From: Notospermus geniculatus | Lineage: Eukaryota > Nemertea > Pilidiophora > Heteronemertea > Lineidae | Direction of reading: 5' to 3' | DNA: 64,000 nucleotides | NCBI GenBank assembly: GCA_002633025.1 | Contig: NMRB01000094.1 | Location: 412,032 to 476,031 of the forward strand | Shown: piece after piece, positions 33,815-43,799 of the stretch | How the letters are laid out: every line of letters starts with the position of its first letter | Numbering within the stretch: the first letter of the stretch is position 1 | Notes under the pieces: model-generated | What the model saw: the letters and a program-made list of their open reading frames with translations, nothing else | Told to the model about the DNA's origin: nothing | The model's database searches: none | Program-made: the position numbers and the translations under genes

Positions 33815-34440
33815 ATCTAATCAAGTGTGTATACCTAGGATATTCTTCCTCCTCCACTGTAAAATTTGTACAGATTTAAAACGATCTTTCATATCAAAGC
33901 TAAACTTTATCTCCAACATTGATAGCCTACAAACGAACGAACTTTTCATTTTTATAATGGCATATAACAAAGGAGACACTGAAGTCGCCAAATATGTTCT
34001 TGACTTTGTTAACTCTCTCTTCTCACTTAGGTTTTAGTCTTCTGTTTTTGTACTGTAGTCATGGTTTCCTTGTTTTATACCATTAACGTATCTCTATTAT
34101 TATCATTATTAGGTCTAATTTAATTCGTTTCTTATCTCATTTTACCTTTCTTTCACCTCTCGCTGCATTTTATGTATGTTTTGTTTGTGTAGTACTTTTG
34201 TTTATTTCCTCTGTGTCTTTTATGTGCTTTATTTCATTCTATCTATTTTCCATCTCTTGCTGTATTTTAGGTTTGTCTTGTCTGGTGCTGTTCTTTGATC
34301 TTCTTCTTTTATTTTTATTTGTTTTATGTATGTCTTGTTTTTGTAGTATTATGGCTTTGTTCTTTTAGTACCTATGTATCTCTCTAGTATATACGGTGAA
34401 TAAAGCTTTCGTAATTCGTAATTCGTAAATTCCTAGGATA
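33815..34440 (+). mobile_element. Probable 3' end of a non-LTR retrotransposon
   Basis: A pyrimidine-rich stretch with repeated 'tttatgta' and 'cttgtttttgt' words ends in 'gaataaagctttcg' followed by 'taattcgtaattcg', a short-repeat tail typical of CR1/L2/RTE-like LINE 3' ends. No reverse transcriptase is visible, so this would be a severely 5'-truncated copy. Confidence 0.45.
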
Positions 34441-36720
34441 TTTGACTCTTTGCCACAATATTGAACCGTAGAGCTGCTGTGGGAGAGGCCTTCATGCATC
34501 TTGTCATGTAAATGTATGTAGCTGAACGAAAGTGCAGGCAGATCTATTACAATGTATGTGCATATCATACGGATACAACGCAGGTCTTGTAAACTAATTT
34601 GCATTAAGATTAAATTTATGGGACCTTCCACGTATGGTGAATATCTATGCATTATGTGCCCATTAATTGATAAAATCTGGATCAACAAGTAAATAACCTT
34701 TGCCACTAGCGGTACAACTGGATTTCATTTGTATCAAATATACCAGCATGCTCTCATCTCTTTGGTGAAACAAACGTGTATCCATTTATAGTATACAGTC
34801 CAATAAAAATTACGAAAAAAACACCAAGAAGTTGTTTCGTCAACCTTGTGAAGTATCCGTACCGCGGTACCCCAAGAGGAACAGCGGGCCCCTACGGGTA
34901 TACGAGATTAAAGTCGCCCCTCCACGTGGTTATTTTTTTTTCGTCTCAGTTGGCTCACTCCCAGGGCAAACCAGCCCTAGAAAACACTGGTGATTGTTTT
35001 GTGTCATTCGTCTCATAAGTCGTTAGGAAATCAACAAAGGTGAATAGCCTACGAGAACCAACTCGCGTGAGAAGACGCTCACGGTTGGCGAGAAGCGCCC
35101 TAACGATGGAGACTGACTCTGGCTCAACACGATCGTATCAGAAGTACCACAACTGTGTAAAACAGAGTCAAAGTACACACCAAGATGGAACGAAAGACAC
35201 TACAACAAAAATTTATTTTGCCCCCCCCCCCGTTTTGTTTTGGATCTTTACGTTTCCACTATTCCCTTTTTTCATTATACTTTAATTTTTATTAATTTTT
35301 TTTACTTTGTTGGAGTAAATTCCTTTCCCAGACAATGACATCGGAATTAGACCTAAGGTGTCATTCCCCACCTGATTTTGAATCTCGTTCATTGCTTCGG
35401 TAATGCTCAGTAAATGTACACTGACAGTTGGCCTACCATGCTTGCTATAGCCACCTTCTGTGCGTGAAGGGCTGCATGATGAGCGCCAGATGGCATGGTA
35501 GGCCTATGTACATGTACATAAGGTTGAAAAACTTCGATGCTGCTGTTTAAAATACCATCAATATGAATAATGATATGAAAATTGGATTGAAGTCATTCAA
35601 TTCCTCAATGATTCTATGCATTTGTTCATTCATACAGTATAATTTTGGTTCACAGGCATGCACGTTCACCTAGAAGCAATTAGACCCAGTTGTATATCAT
35701 TTCTGGTTGATATTGATATTTTCTGTACATTACAAGGTAGATATAGGCGTAAGTCGATGTCACTCGAGCTTATAGACATAACAGCTCCGCAGTTGTTGTG
35801 GGCTTCCTCATTAGATGGGCGTAAATATTGGATTCATTGGCAATTTTGGATACTGGCCTATCACTTTGTTACGGTAGGGGATTTTTGAGAGTTTTAGTTA
35901 GTTTCTACTTTGAAAATCCACAATGGTCCTGTTTGAGCCAACTTCTATTCCTGGTACGGCAAAAAAAATCTGAAGTCGGTGATATCAGTCAGGTACTCGG
36001 TGGCCATTGCTTTCTAATAGTTAAGGCGCAGCGATAAAAAAGATTCGCTCTTTATCGCTGAAGACAGGCAGCATAGGTTATAGGCTAATACAATACAGAA
36101 AAAGAATCTTTTTTTGTAAATTTACAGACAACCATAAAAACTAGCAAGTTCAAAAAAGAAAACCATTTTCTTGGTTTTTTGTTGTTCCTGGACGTGTTTT
36201 TTTCCTTTGAAGAGGCTGCCTATAGAGTCAATGAAAGAGGACTACTGAATATTATCAATGTTTCATTGCATGTTTCACTGGGGAGGTTTGTGGTCAGCAT
36301 GTTTCGAGACATCGGTATGAAGTTTTGGGGGATGGGCGAACAGGGAGGCCGCAGGGTTTCCGCCAGAGGGGGGGATAGGGGTGATGATCCCCTCCTCAAA
36401 AATTTCAAGGAGGGGATATCCCCCCTCAAGTTTGCAGACTAACCTTTTTCAAATATCACTATTTTTCACTTCAGTAGTGTTTTTCTTTAATTTGTTACAA
36501 TATTTCAAATGCAATTTTCATGCAGAAGGAAGACTAATTTTGCATTTTGGAGTGTTAAAAAACCAAAAAAATTTGAAGAAAAAAAATTTTTCATTTTTTT
36601 TTAAATGTTTTTCTCCCCCTCCTTGACAATCCCGGCGGAATGCCTGGAGGGGCTCAACGAACCTATGGTTTCTTTGTTGCATAGCATTCTATCTCAGATA
36701 CATGTCAGTGTACGATTTAT
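34441..36720. other. Intergenic DNA
   Basis: No exon recognised. 35221-35232 is a poly-C run. Around 36335-36650, a 'ccgccagagggggggat' stretch and a distal 'cccggcgg' stretch are weakly inverted and may be a decayed fold-back element. 'tttattttatag' at 36717-36727 may be the acceptor of the exon that holds the next start codon. Confidence 0.4.
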
Positions 36721-36741
36721 TTTATAGCTGACCACTGCACG

Positions 36742-39700
36742 ATGGACGTAGGGCCATGGACAGTGTTCTTCTTGGCTCTACTCCCAGCATTTACCAATGG
36801 CTGCTTGGAGGAGCAAATTTCAGTCACCAAAGGAATGAATTTTCTTGATCTTATGAAAGGGCACGCCTGCCATACTCCAGAAGATTGCGTGAACAAGGAC
36901 ACACAGAAGAAGAAAGGATGCATCAAGGTAGGGGAGCATTCCGTCTACAGTTATATCAAAGGCTACGGTACAATACAAAGTCTATGGGAAATCAATTAGA
37001 ATTTGTCATTCTGACCGCACCTGTGAAAGGAATCAAAGTCCCCCTGGAATCAAAGTCCAGACTTATTGTTTAGCGAGGGATTAGAATATATGGCTAGAGA
37101 GACCATGACCATTCGAATATAACCTTACAATACAATAGCAGGCTATTGTTCGGCGGATCTGCATTCCTAGGACGCTGATTCCTGTCACACCTGTTTTAGG
37201 TCGGAGAAATAGAGAGCGCTATGTCAGTGTGAAGGAAAGCGGCATTAGTGGTGCATGTATAAATTACCCGTGGTTACTTTGTTTTTGATACACCCTATTG
37301 CAGGCTTACTATACATGCCTACCATGATTTGAAGAGTTCTTTGGTGTGACGTAACGGTGTGCTGCTAAAATCAGGCCCGATTTCCCGCCAGTCAGTACTA
37401 AAAGAAGATTTTTGGCATTTTCAAGTTCAAAGGAGCCATCTGTTGGTGCAACTCAGTATCAAAATCAAGTATCACTCAGCAATGCTGTGAGCGCTTACAA
37501 AAGCTGATAATGCCGTTGATGGCTTACATAATTCCACTTTTACATGACTTAGGCCTGAAGAGGTTCTTCACCGACGTCACAACTCAATGCTAATGAGCTG
37601 ATTAATACATAATTAGCCATGTGCTTGGCCGTCAGTAATACACTAACACTGTTACTCTATGTAATTCAGCACTAATTGACTGTTTTTGCAACAGACAGGT
37701 GTCATTCAATCATCCGACTGCTGTAGAACATGTGATTTTATTTGACAAGTGATATATTAAGAAACTGAAATGATAAGAAAGGTAGTTTGGAAAATATTCC
37801 AGTTAAAATCTGATTTCTTTCAGTAAACCCCATTGACACTGACGGCCAATATGGCCGCACCGGTTCCTATGAATTCTATGCTAATTAGGATGTGACGTCA
37901 CGTGAAGAACCTCAGAGTCTATAGCAGTATGGGAGTGGCAGGCAAGGAGCAAAGTTATGATACAATAGGCCTAAGTACATTGTTAGAATCAATATGATTA
38001 ATATTGAAACAACACTTTCAATTTCCGCTGCGGATCATTCCTTTATGGTGATAAATGCAAATCAATGAATGCGATGCTTATAGACTGATAGTGAGAGCAT
38101 GACAGAGAGAGGTATCTAACACTAGATAGACTCAGACTGTGTACGCCTCTCACAATCAATTTACACAATAACGGATGAAACCGATTAATAATCACGGTAG
38201 GCCTGTGACGATGGACAGGTATTTAGTTACTCAATCTTTATGGGCCACCTGTTCGGGGCCTAAAGTTCGAGCCAGTTCAATGGCCCTCACCCTCCTGGCT
38301 CAGGCTTTCATGGAGTGAGACAGCAATGACTAAAGGCTATCAATGGAAATCAACAAAGAATCAGTAGGCCTATACAGCCATATACATGTATACTACATGT
38401 ACTCAAAAAAGTTAAGGACCACTTTTTTCATAACTCATAATCCTCTGTTTCAGGCATTCCTTGAGAACACGTTATGTAACAACTCAACTGAAACCTACCA
38501 CAGTGTGTTTGAGGTCACTCAGGAGAGTTATATCATACATTTCAGCTGTAAAACCTGTCATATGAAAAAAGTTGTGCACAAAATAACAAGTGGTCCTTAT
38601 CTTTTTTGAATTGTGTATGTACATGTAATTGACAACGGGTAAGAGGTAAGGCCGCTGATGATCAACAGGCATGTCTGAAATGTGTCATGTTTGCATGTCG
38701 GTCAGGTGAACCTGGCACAATAGGCCTACCCCTGATTGTTCTTTACGCTGTGTCAACTTGGCCTGAGCAAGCTACCTTTGTTCTGCACACTCTGCTCCTG
38801 ATAGACCTAAGCCGGCCATACACGATCAATATTATTGCACAATATGCGGCCCAAAATAGGAGTATGTGCTTCTCGCATGACGGGTGGAAGAAAGATTGGC
38901 AATAATATCGCCCATTTTGGCCCTGATATTGTGCAATAATATTGAACGTGTATGGGCGGCTTAAAATGACCCTAACCCTAAACCTCTTCTGACTTGTCTG
39001 ATAGACCGTAGGCCTACAATGACATACCGCGGTAGGCCTAGGGTGCAAAATAATGAGATGAGGAGGGAAGAAATTTTCCTGGCAGAAAAAATTATGATGT
39101 ATGCATCTTTAGCCTATTACGACTTACAACGTACTTTTTGCACTTTTCAGTTCCGATGTCATTACGAGAGGGTTCTAACGCATCCGTTCAGTCCGAAATG
39201 CAGATGTGAATGTATCTGTTCAAAGGCTTGTCCGACTGGCACTGCATGCAATGAGAAGACTAACAAGTGCGGTACGTCATATACGAAGACCTAGAGAAGG
39301 GCCTTTTCTCTCCCGCCCTCTGTCTAAAACCACGAGGTTCTTTGAGAAATAGGCTAGGCCCGACATGCGTGATAAAATGCATAATTGACTGCCAAGTCAT
39401 GCCAGTGACTGACGGTGTTCACCGCGTTGCAATAACGGTCGGAGTGTAGGCCGAGGGCTAATGAAATACAATGTACCGGTAGGCCTACGCTGCTCTGCGC
39501 GTTTCAGTGCCGCGGGTCATCACCATAGGCTACATCATCAATACGCCACTAACTGGTGTAGGCCTAGGCCTACGCTAATACCCTAATGCCGGCGACCTTA
39601 CTTACCATGATACGGTACCCGTGGGACATCACCCGATCTCAAAAATATCGTCCGTAAAAATCAGGAGAAATCAGCGTCTCTCGATGTTTTGCGGTTTACA

Positions 39701-42184
39701 AAACGTCAGGCGGCCGACCGGAGGCCTCGTTTGATGGACTGGACCCGGGAAACTGGGAGACCTGCCTGAACGACACACACACAGACGCCACTCATTAGCT
39801 ATTTAACTATGCCTAACTTTGCTACCGGGTACACCACGATGATGTATGTAGCCCAACACAAGGTGATGTCCTAGCCTACAAATCGGGATGAAGTAGGACT
39901 TACTCACCATGCTCACTCAATGTGCTCACACGTCCACGTCGTCCGCGTCCGGACTGACCTCGACGATTCCTCGAATTTGCTCCTCCGAGTCCGAGCCGAC
40001 GACTGACCGCGTATGCCTACTGCAGCGTTCTGCACTTGACGAATAATGAATGAATGCTGGGGAATATAACGGTATAAAACGGCACAATTTGTCCATTTAT
40101 GATCCTAGCATGACATGCAGAGGGCCCAGCCAGGCTGATGTCTGATCTGGTTTGGTCCAGTTTGCCTCTCTGCGCTGTTGATGTTTCCGCGCACCACCTT
40201 TTCCGCTGGTGACGGGCGGTTATCCAGCATCACCGGAACAACTGGGCTAGGCGCTCGACACGCCTGTTTACTACAGGGTGTTGTTCCCATTCGAGGTGGT
40301 CCCCATTTTTCCTAACAATCTTAAAATCCTGAAAAGCCCTTATTAGGTTGAGAGAGTGAGTGCTGGGCCTAGTGGGGAGGGGGATTCATGAATGAATGAA
40401 TGAATCCCTCCCCGCCCCCCCCCCCTCCACTAGGCCCTCCCATCAATCGCTTTAGCTTCAACCAGGATATCTTCATTGTTACAGTAAAAGCTTGTCCTCC
40501 CATGAATATAGAACACGCAACAAATGAAAATAAGCCTCATTTCGTTGGAGAATCTTTGAATATCACCTGCGAGGCGAACTACACCCACGTGGGACCAGAA
40601 GAGGTAACGTGCTCCCCGAATTTAACTTGGACGGATCGCCCGCTGTGCACACGTAAGACATACCCAGAATTTATTTTCTTATTCTTTTCTTATTCTACAT
40701 GTAGCTCATGAGCTAGATAAGAACATTCGTACTTTGATTCATTCCTTTTTTTCCGTATCGGGGTAATATTACAGAGGTTTCGCAAGCGCCCGGTTAGGCC
40801 ATACGACGACGTTTATCTATTGTTTGGGTGTACCCACACAATAGATAAACGTCGTCGTGTGGCCTAACCGGGCGCTTGCGAAACCTCCCTATTTTCAATG
40901 CCCCCCTCCCGTTTGCCATTAAGCCGCGGATTAAGCCGCAGTGTAACAATGGGGGGAACGCGCTCGCTGAGAAACAATAGGGTTTTTTCACAGTCCGCAC
41001 CGCTCTATTCATGTATGCTGATCCGTTGTGTTCCAAGACTTTGACAATAGGGAATGCTCGCAGTGAAAAAAGCCTATTGTCTGTTTTGAGTNGGGGGGGT
41101 TATAGAGTTTTCGCAAAGCCCCCGTAACGTCGACGCGAACGTCTATCCTTTTGTTCGGTGCTCTCTTCGTGCGAGCGAACAATGGGTTTGGCGTTCGCAT
41201 TGGCGTTTAGGGGGCTTTGCGAAAACTCCTTATTCCCATTCATTACACCTACGTATACATGTACATGTACCTACATGTAAATCACCAAGCTGAAAGGACC
41301 ATTCTTTTATATAAACGCAGCAGTTCGGGGTGAAAGATAGTTATGTAACAACCTGCCGACCCAGAAACATACCGCATTCTCTTGGCTCGGACCATTTTTC
41401 TCGTGCGGTTTTGCGTTTAAAAAGAGAAATCAGAATCAGAAGAGAACCCAAAATTTCAAGCACCATCTTTTTTGCATTATAGTAATTTCTAAAATTTCAA
41501 TTTAGACCTCTGTTCCTACCCTCTACCAAAGATAGAACATGGACACCACGTACCGCCTAAAAAAAACAACACCCAGTTTTTACCAAAGGAAGTCATTAAG
41601 TACAAATGTGATGCAAACTACACCTTGGTCGATGCCCGTCATGACTGGGTCATGTGTCAAGACGATGGAAATTGGGGACCTGTGGTGACTTATTGTGAGA
41701 GTAAGTTCCATTTTGTTAACTTCTAATTTCATAATTTTGTTAACTTCTAATTTCATAATTTTATTAACTTCTAATTTCATAATTTTGTCTAACAAATTAG
41801 GCATACAAGTGACAGATTAAAGATAGCGAGCCATAAGGCTGCAACCACATAGAACTACATGCTACATATACACGCCTGTTAACAAAGGCTCCACGGTCGC
41901 GAACCCTTTGTGAAGCCTTTGTTAACAGGCGTGTAGGGCCTACGTGTAGCATGTAGTTCTATGTGATTGCAGCCAAAGGCTATTTGCACAGCAGTGTCCA
42001 ATGTAAATGTACTACAAAATTTAAAGTAAAAGCATTTGCTAGCTTTTATAAATATCAGCCAGTGTCTATTTCAGCTTAGTGTATACTTCATCTCTTTTCA
42101 GGGAGTGGATCGATGATGATTGTAGCGGAACTGTCAGTAATTTTGTTGTCGCTTCTCTTAACGCTAAAATGCTTCGTGTGTTGA
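36742..42184 (+). CDS. Sushi (CCP) domain cell-surface protein, 250 residues
   Basis: Five coding exons: 36742-36927, 39151-39271, 40485-40652, 41506-41700, 42102-42184; total 753 bases, all phases consistent, stop TGA. The start 'MDVGPWTVFFLALLPAFTNG' is a clear signal peptide, with a Cys right after the likely cleavage site. Exons 1-2 form a Cys-rich module of about 80 residues ('CRCECICSKACPTGTAC') that I do not recognise. Exons 3 and 4 each encode one sushi domain with four Cys and the late Trp ('CEANYTHVG', 'TWTDRPLC'; 'YKCDANYTLV', 'GNWGPVVTYC'). The last exon gives a hydrophobic end 'AELSVILLSLLLTL' plus KCFVC, a GPI signal or a membrane anchor with almost no tail. Two sushi domains on a membrane anchor resemble the layout of complement-control or adhesion proteins; the function here is inferred. 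NIT, NYT and NLT sequons lie in sushi 1, and NNT and NYT in sushi 2. Confidence 0.8.
38403..38609. mobile_element. Fold-back element with TCAAAAAAGTTAAGGACC ends
   Basis: The left end 'tcaaaaaagttaaggaccac' mirrors the right end 'gtggtccttatcttttttga' with few mismatches. It lies in intron 1 of the sushi gene. The open frame across it is not a gene. Confidence 0.8.
38808..38963. mobile_element. Fold-back element, copy 2 (family with 22904-23061)
   Basis: Ends 'taagccggccatacacg' and 'cgtgtatgggcggctta'; interior 'gaagaaagatt' and inner arms 'aatattattgcacaatat' as in copy 1. Confidence 0.85.
39272..40484 (+). other. Sushi gene intron 2
   Basis: It begins gtacgt and ends ttacag. It contains several 'gtaggcctac' words, a short '(gaat)n' run at about 40388-40403, and a poly-C stretch at about 40412-40426. 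No extra exon recognised. Confidence 0.5.
40774..40887. mobile_element. Near-perfect palindromic MITE, GAGGTTTCGCAAGCG ends
   Basis: 'gaggtttcgcaagcgcccgg' on the left is matched by 'ccgggcgcttgcgaaacctc' on the right, and the arms continue almost to the centre ('acgacgacgtttatctattg'). Outside the right end is 'cctattt', close to the CCTATTG end of related elements. The loop is only about 12 bases. Confidence 0.9.
40974..41081. mobile_element. Fold-back element with CAATAGG(G/C)TTTTTTCAC ends
   Basis: 'acaatagggttttttcac' pairs with 'gtgaaaaaagcctattgt'. The interior is not obviously inverted. It sits between two other fold-back elements in the same intron. Confidence 0.65.
41102..41234. 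mobile_element. MITE with AGTTTTCGCAAAGCCCCC ends, copy 1
   Basis: 'agttttcgcaaagccccc' mirrors 'gggggctttgcgaaaact'. The interior contains 'cgttcgcattgg', 'gcgaacaatgg' and 'ttgttcggtgctctcttcg', which is shared, in opposite orientation, with 54321-54434. The preceding single N (41092) sits in a poly-G run. Confidence 0.85.
41705..41790. repeat. 24-bp tandem repeat, three to four units
   Basis: 'ttgttaacttctaatttcat' repeats with 24-bp spacing directly after the donor of sushi exon 4. Confidence 0.9.
41837..41975. mobile_element. Fold-back element, 'ggctgca' family
   Basis: 'ggctgcaaccacatagaact' mirrors 'agttctatgtgattgcagcc'; inner arms 'acacgcctgttaacaaaggc' and 'gcctttgttaacaggcgtgt' also pair. 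Related to 3237-3333 and 43403-43497. Confidence 0.85.
41986..42062. mobile_element. Half copy of the 11407-11524 fold-back element
   Basis: 'gtccaatgtaaatgtactac' and 'cttttataaatatcagcc' match the right half of 11407-11524; the left arm is absent. It lies 40 bases upstream of the last sushi-gene exon. Confidence 0.7.
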
Positions 42185-42689
42185 TGTACATAAAAATGAC
42201 AAATCAAAAAAAATGAATTGACAAGGACAAGTCATTATCAATTGTCATATACACACAATTTATTGTATAATTTATTTTCCATTCTTAATTTACACTAGAA
42301 AAACTATGTCCAATTTCATGTTAGTACCGTACTCAGAAACTTTGCATGCGCAGATACCTCATATCCGGTGTATATTACATGAGTGCTAAAAATTAAGAAA
42401 AGTGTTGAGAAAATGATTGTCTTATTTGCTGGCGAATTCCAGGTAAGCTACATGGATGAGGTCAAATCTCAATCTTTCAAATACTGTACATGAAGTTGAA
42501 AACCAAATTCACCACTACGTGTGTCTCTGTCCTTTGATGGCATAAGGTCGAATCCTCCACTGACTCGTGATCAGCGGGGGAATGGCCGACGGAAGTAATG
42601 GCTATGTTGTACATTACAGTGTACTTGACAGTACACAAGATGGTGCTGTTTCTTCTATTGACCATATCCCTACAGATTGTCGTGGAGAT
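42185..42689 (+). other. 3' flank of the sushi gene
   Basis: AT-rich, with no perfect AATAAA near the stop; 'ataatttatt' words are on this strand at about 42270. No further exon seen. Confidence 0.35.
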
Positions 42690-42814
42690 ACTGGCCCGTA
42701 TTTTAGAATGCTCCTCAACGTAAAAGAGTTCCACAAGGCTATTGTTCTCCTGTTGAGAACAATAGTCTTGAGGAACACATTTCCATTGAGGAGCATTCTA
42801 AAATACGGGCCAGT
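42690..42814. mobile_element. MITE with ACTGGCCCGTATTTTAGAAT ends
   Basis: 'actggcccgtattttagaat' mirrors 'attctaaaatacgggccagt' perfectly. A second short hairpin ('ctattgttctc' and 'gagaacaatag') lies in the centre. Confidence 0.9.
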
Positions 42815-43046
42815 GCCTTTTTACCATGTACTCATCGGACTGCACTGAAGTGTGGAGTGTGGCTGTTATTTCTCGCAGCCATCTCACTGACCTCTTTGCG
42901 AAGCCACTGCCTCTTACCATTAGTTGGCAGGTGGTGTATAAATCTAAATGTCAAGGTCGCCTTATTGAATTACAGCTTGTTGCATAGATTAAAATACCTA
43001 CATAATATATTGCCAATTATCTGCAATTATCTGTTATAATATACTG

Positions 43047-43139
43047 TTCATAAAACTACTTAAGTCTAAGTGTGACACTTATCCTTTGTTCAACACAAAA
43101 GATAAGTATCACACTTTGACTTAAGTACGTTTATGAATA
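43047..43139. mobile_element. Short fold-back element
   Basis: 'ttcataaaactacttaagt' mirrors 'acttaagtacgtttatgaa'; inner 'gtgacacttatcctttgtt' and 'aaaagataagtatcac' pair as well. Confidence 0.85.
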
Positions 43140-43402
43140 TGGACCCAGGACCTTCGCCGTCCTAACGTCCGCTGTCGAGTTGTCGTGCATGGAAGGGGGG
43201 ACCACGACAGCAGCATTTACTTACAGACGTACATGTAGGCCTATACCTCACCTGTTGTATAACCTATCATGGACCCTGTGAAAATACACCCACTGTGTAA
43301 AGATCCACCCGGACAAAGGGCAAAGGCCCGGTAGGCCTACTGATTTATCTGACTGTTGGTCAGTTCTATTCTTCGTTCTTCGTTTAGGTCGAGTTCACAC
43401 AG

Positions 43403-43497
43403 AGGTATACGGTATAGGATCACGTACGCCGGTTGACAAAGGCTTCACAAATTTGCAACCGTGAAGCCATTGTTAACCGGCGTGTCCGTATACCATT
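43403..43497. mobile_element. Fold-back element, diverged member of the 'ggctgca' family
   Basis: 'ggtatacgg' and 'ccgtatacc' bound inner arms 'acgccggttgacaaaggctt' and 'aagccattgttaaccggcgt'. The core resembles 41837-41975. Confidence 0.7.
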
Positions 43498-43641
43498 AGG
43501 CCTATATACTTCTATGTAAATGAAGCCTTACGTACATGTAGTTATTGTTCATACGGTGTCAGATTTGAGCAAAATACCAAGCCGAGGTTTCGCTTCAGCT
43601 GCCAACAAGAAAACAAAACCGATTACGTAAGAATCGTTACC

Positions 43642-43799
43642 AATAGGAAGGTTTAGAAATCAAACGATAAACGTAAACGTTACGACAACGTTATTTTTCA
43701 TACCACATATTAACAAGATTTTATAATGCATTTTCGGTACAAAAATAACGTTGTCGTTAACGTTTACGTTTATCGTTTGATTTCTAAACCTCCCTATTA
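43642..43799. mobile_element. MITE with AATAGG(G)AGGTTTAGAAATC ends
   Basis: 'ggtttagaaatcaaacgata' mirrors 'tatcgtttgatttctaaacc'; arms continue through 'cgtaaacgtta' and 'taacgtttacg'. Terminal 'caatagg' and 'ccctatta' match the ends seen at 54321. Confidence 0.9.
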
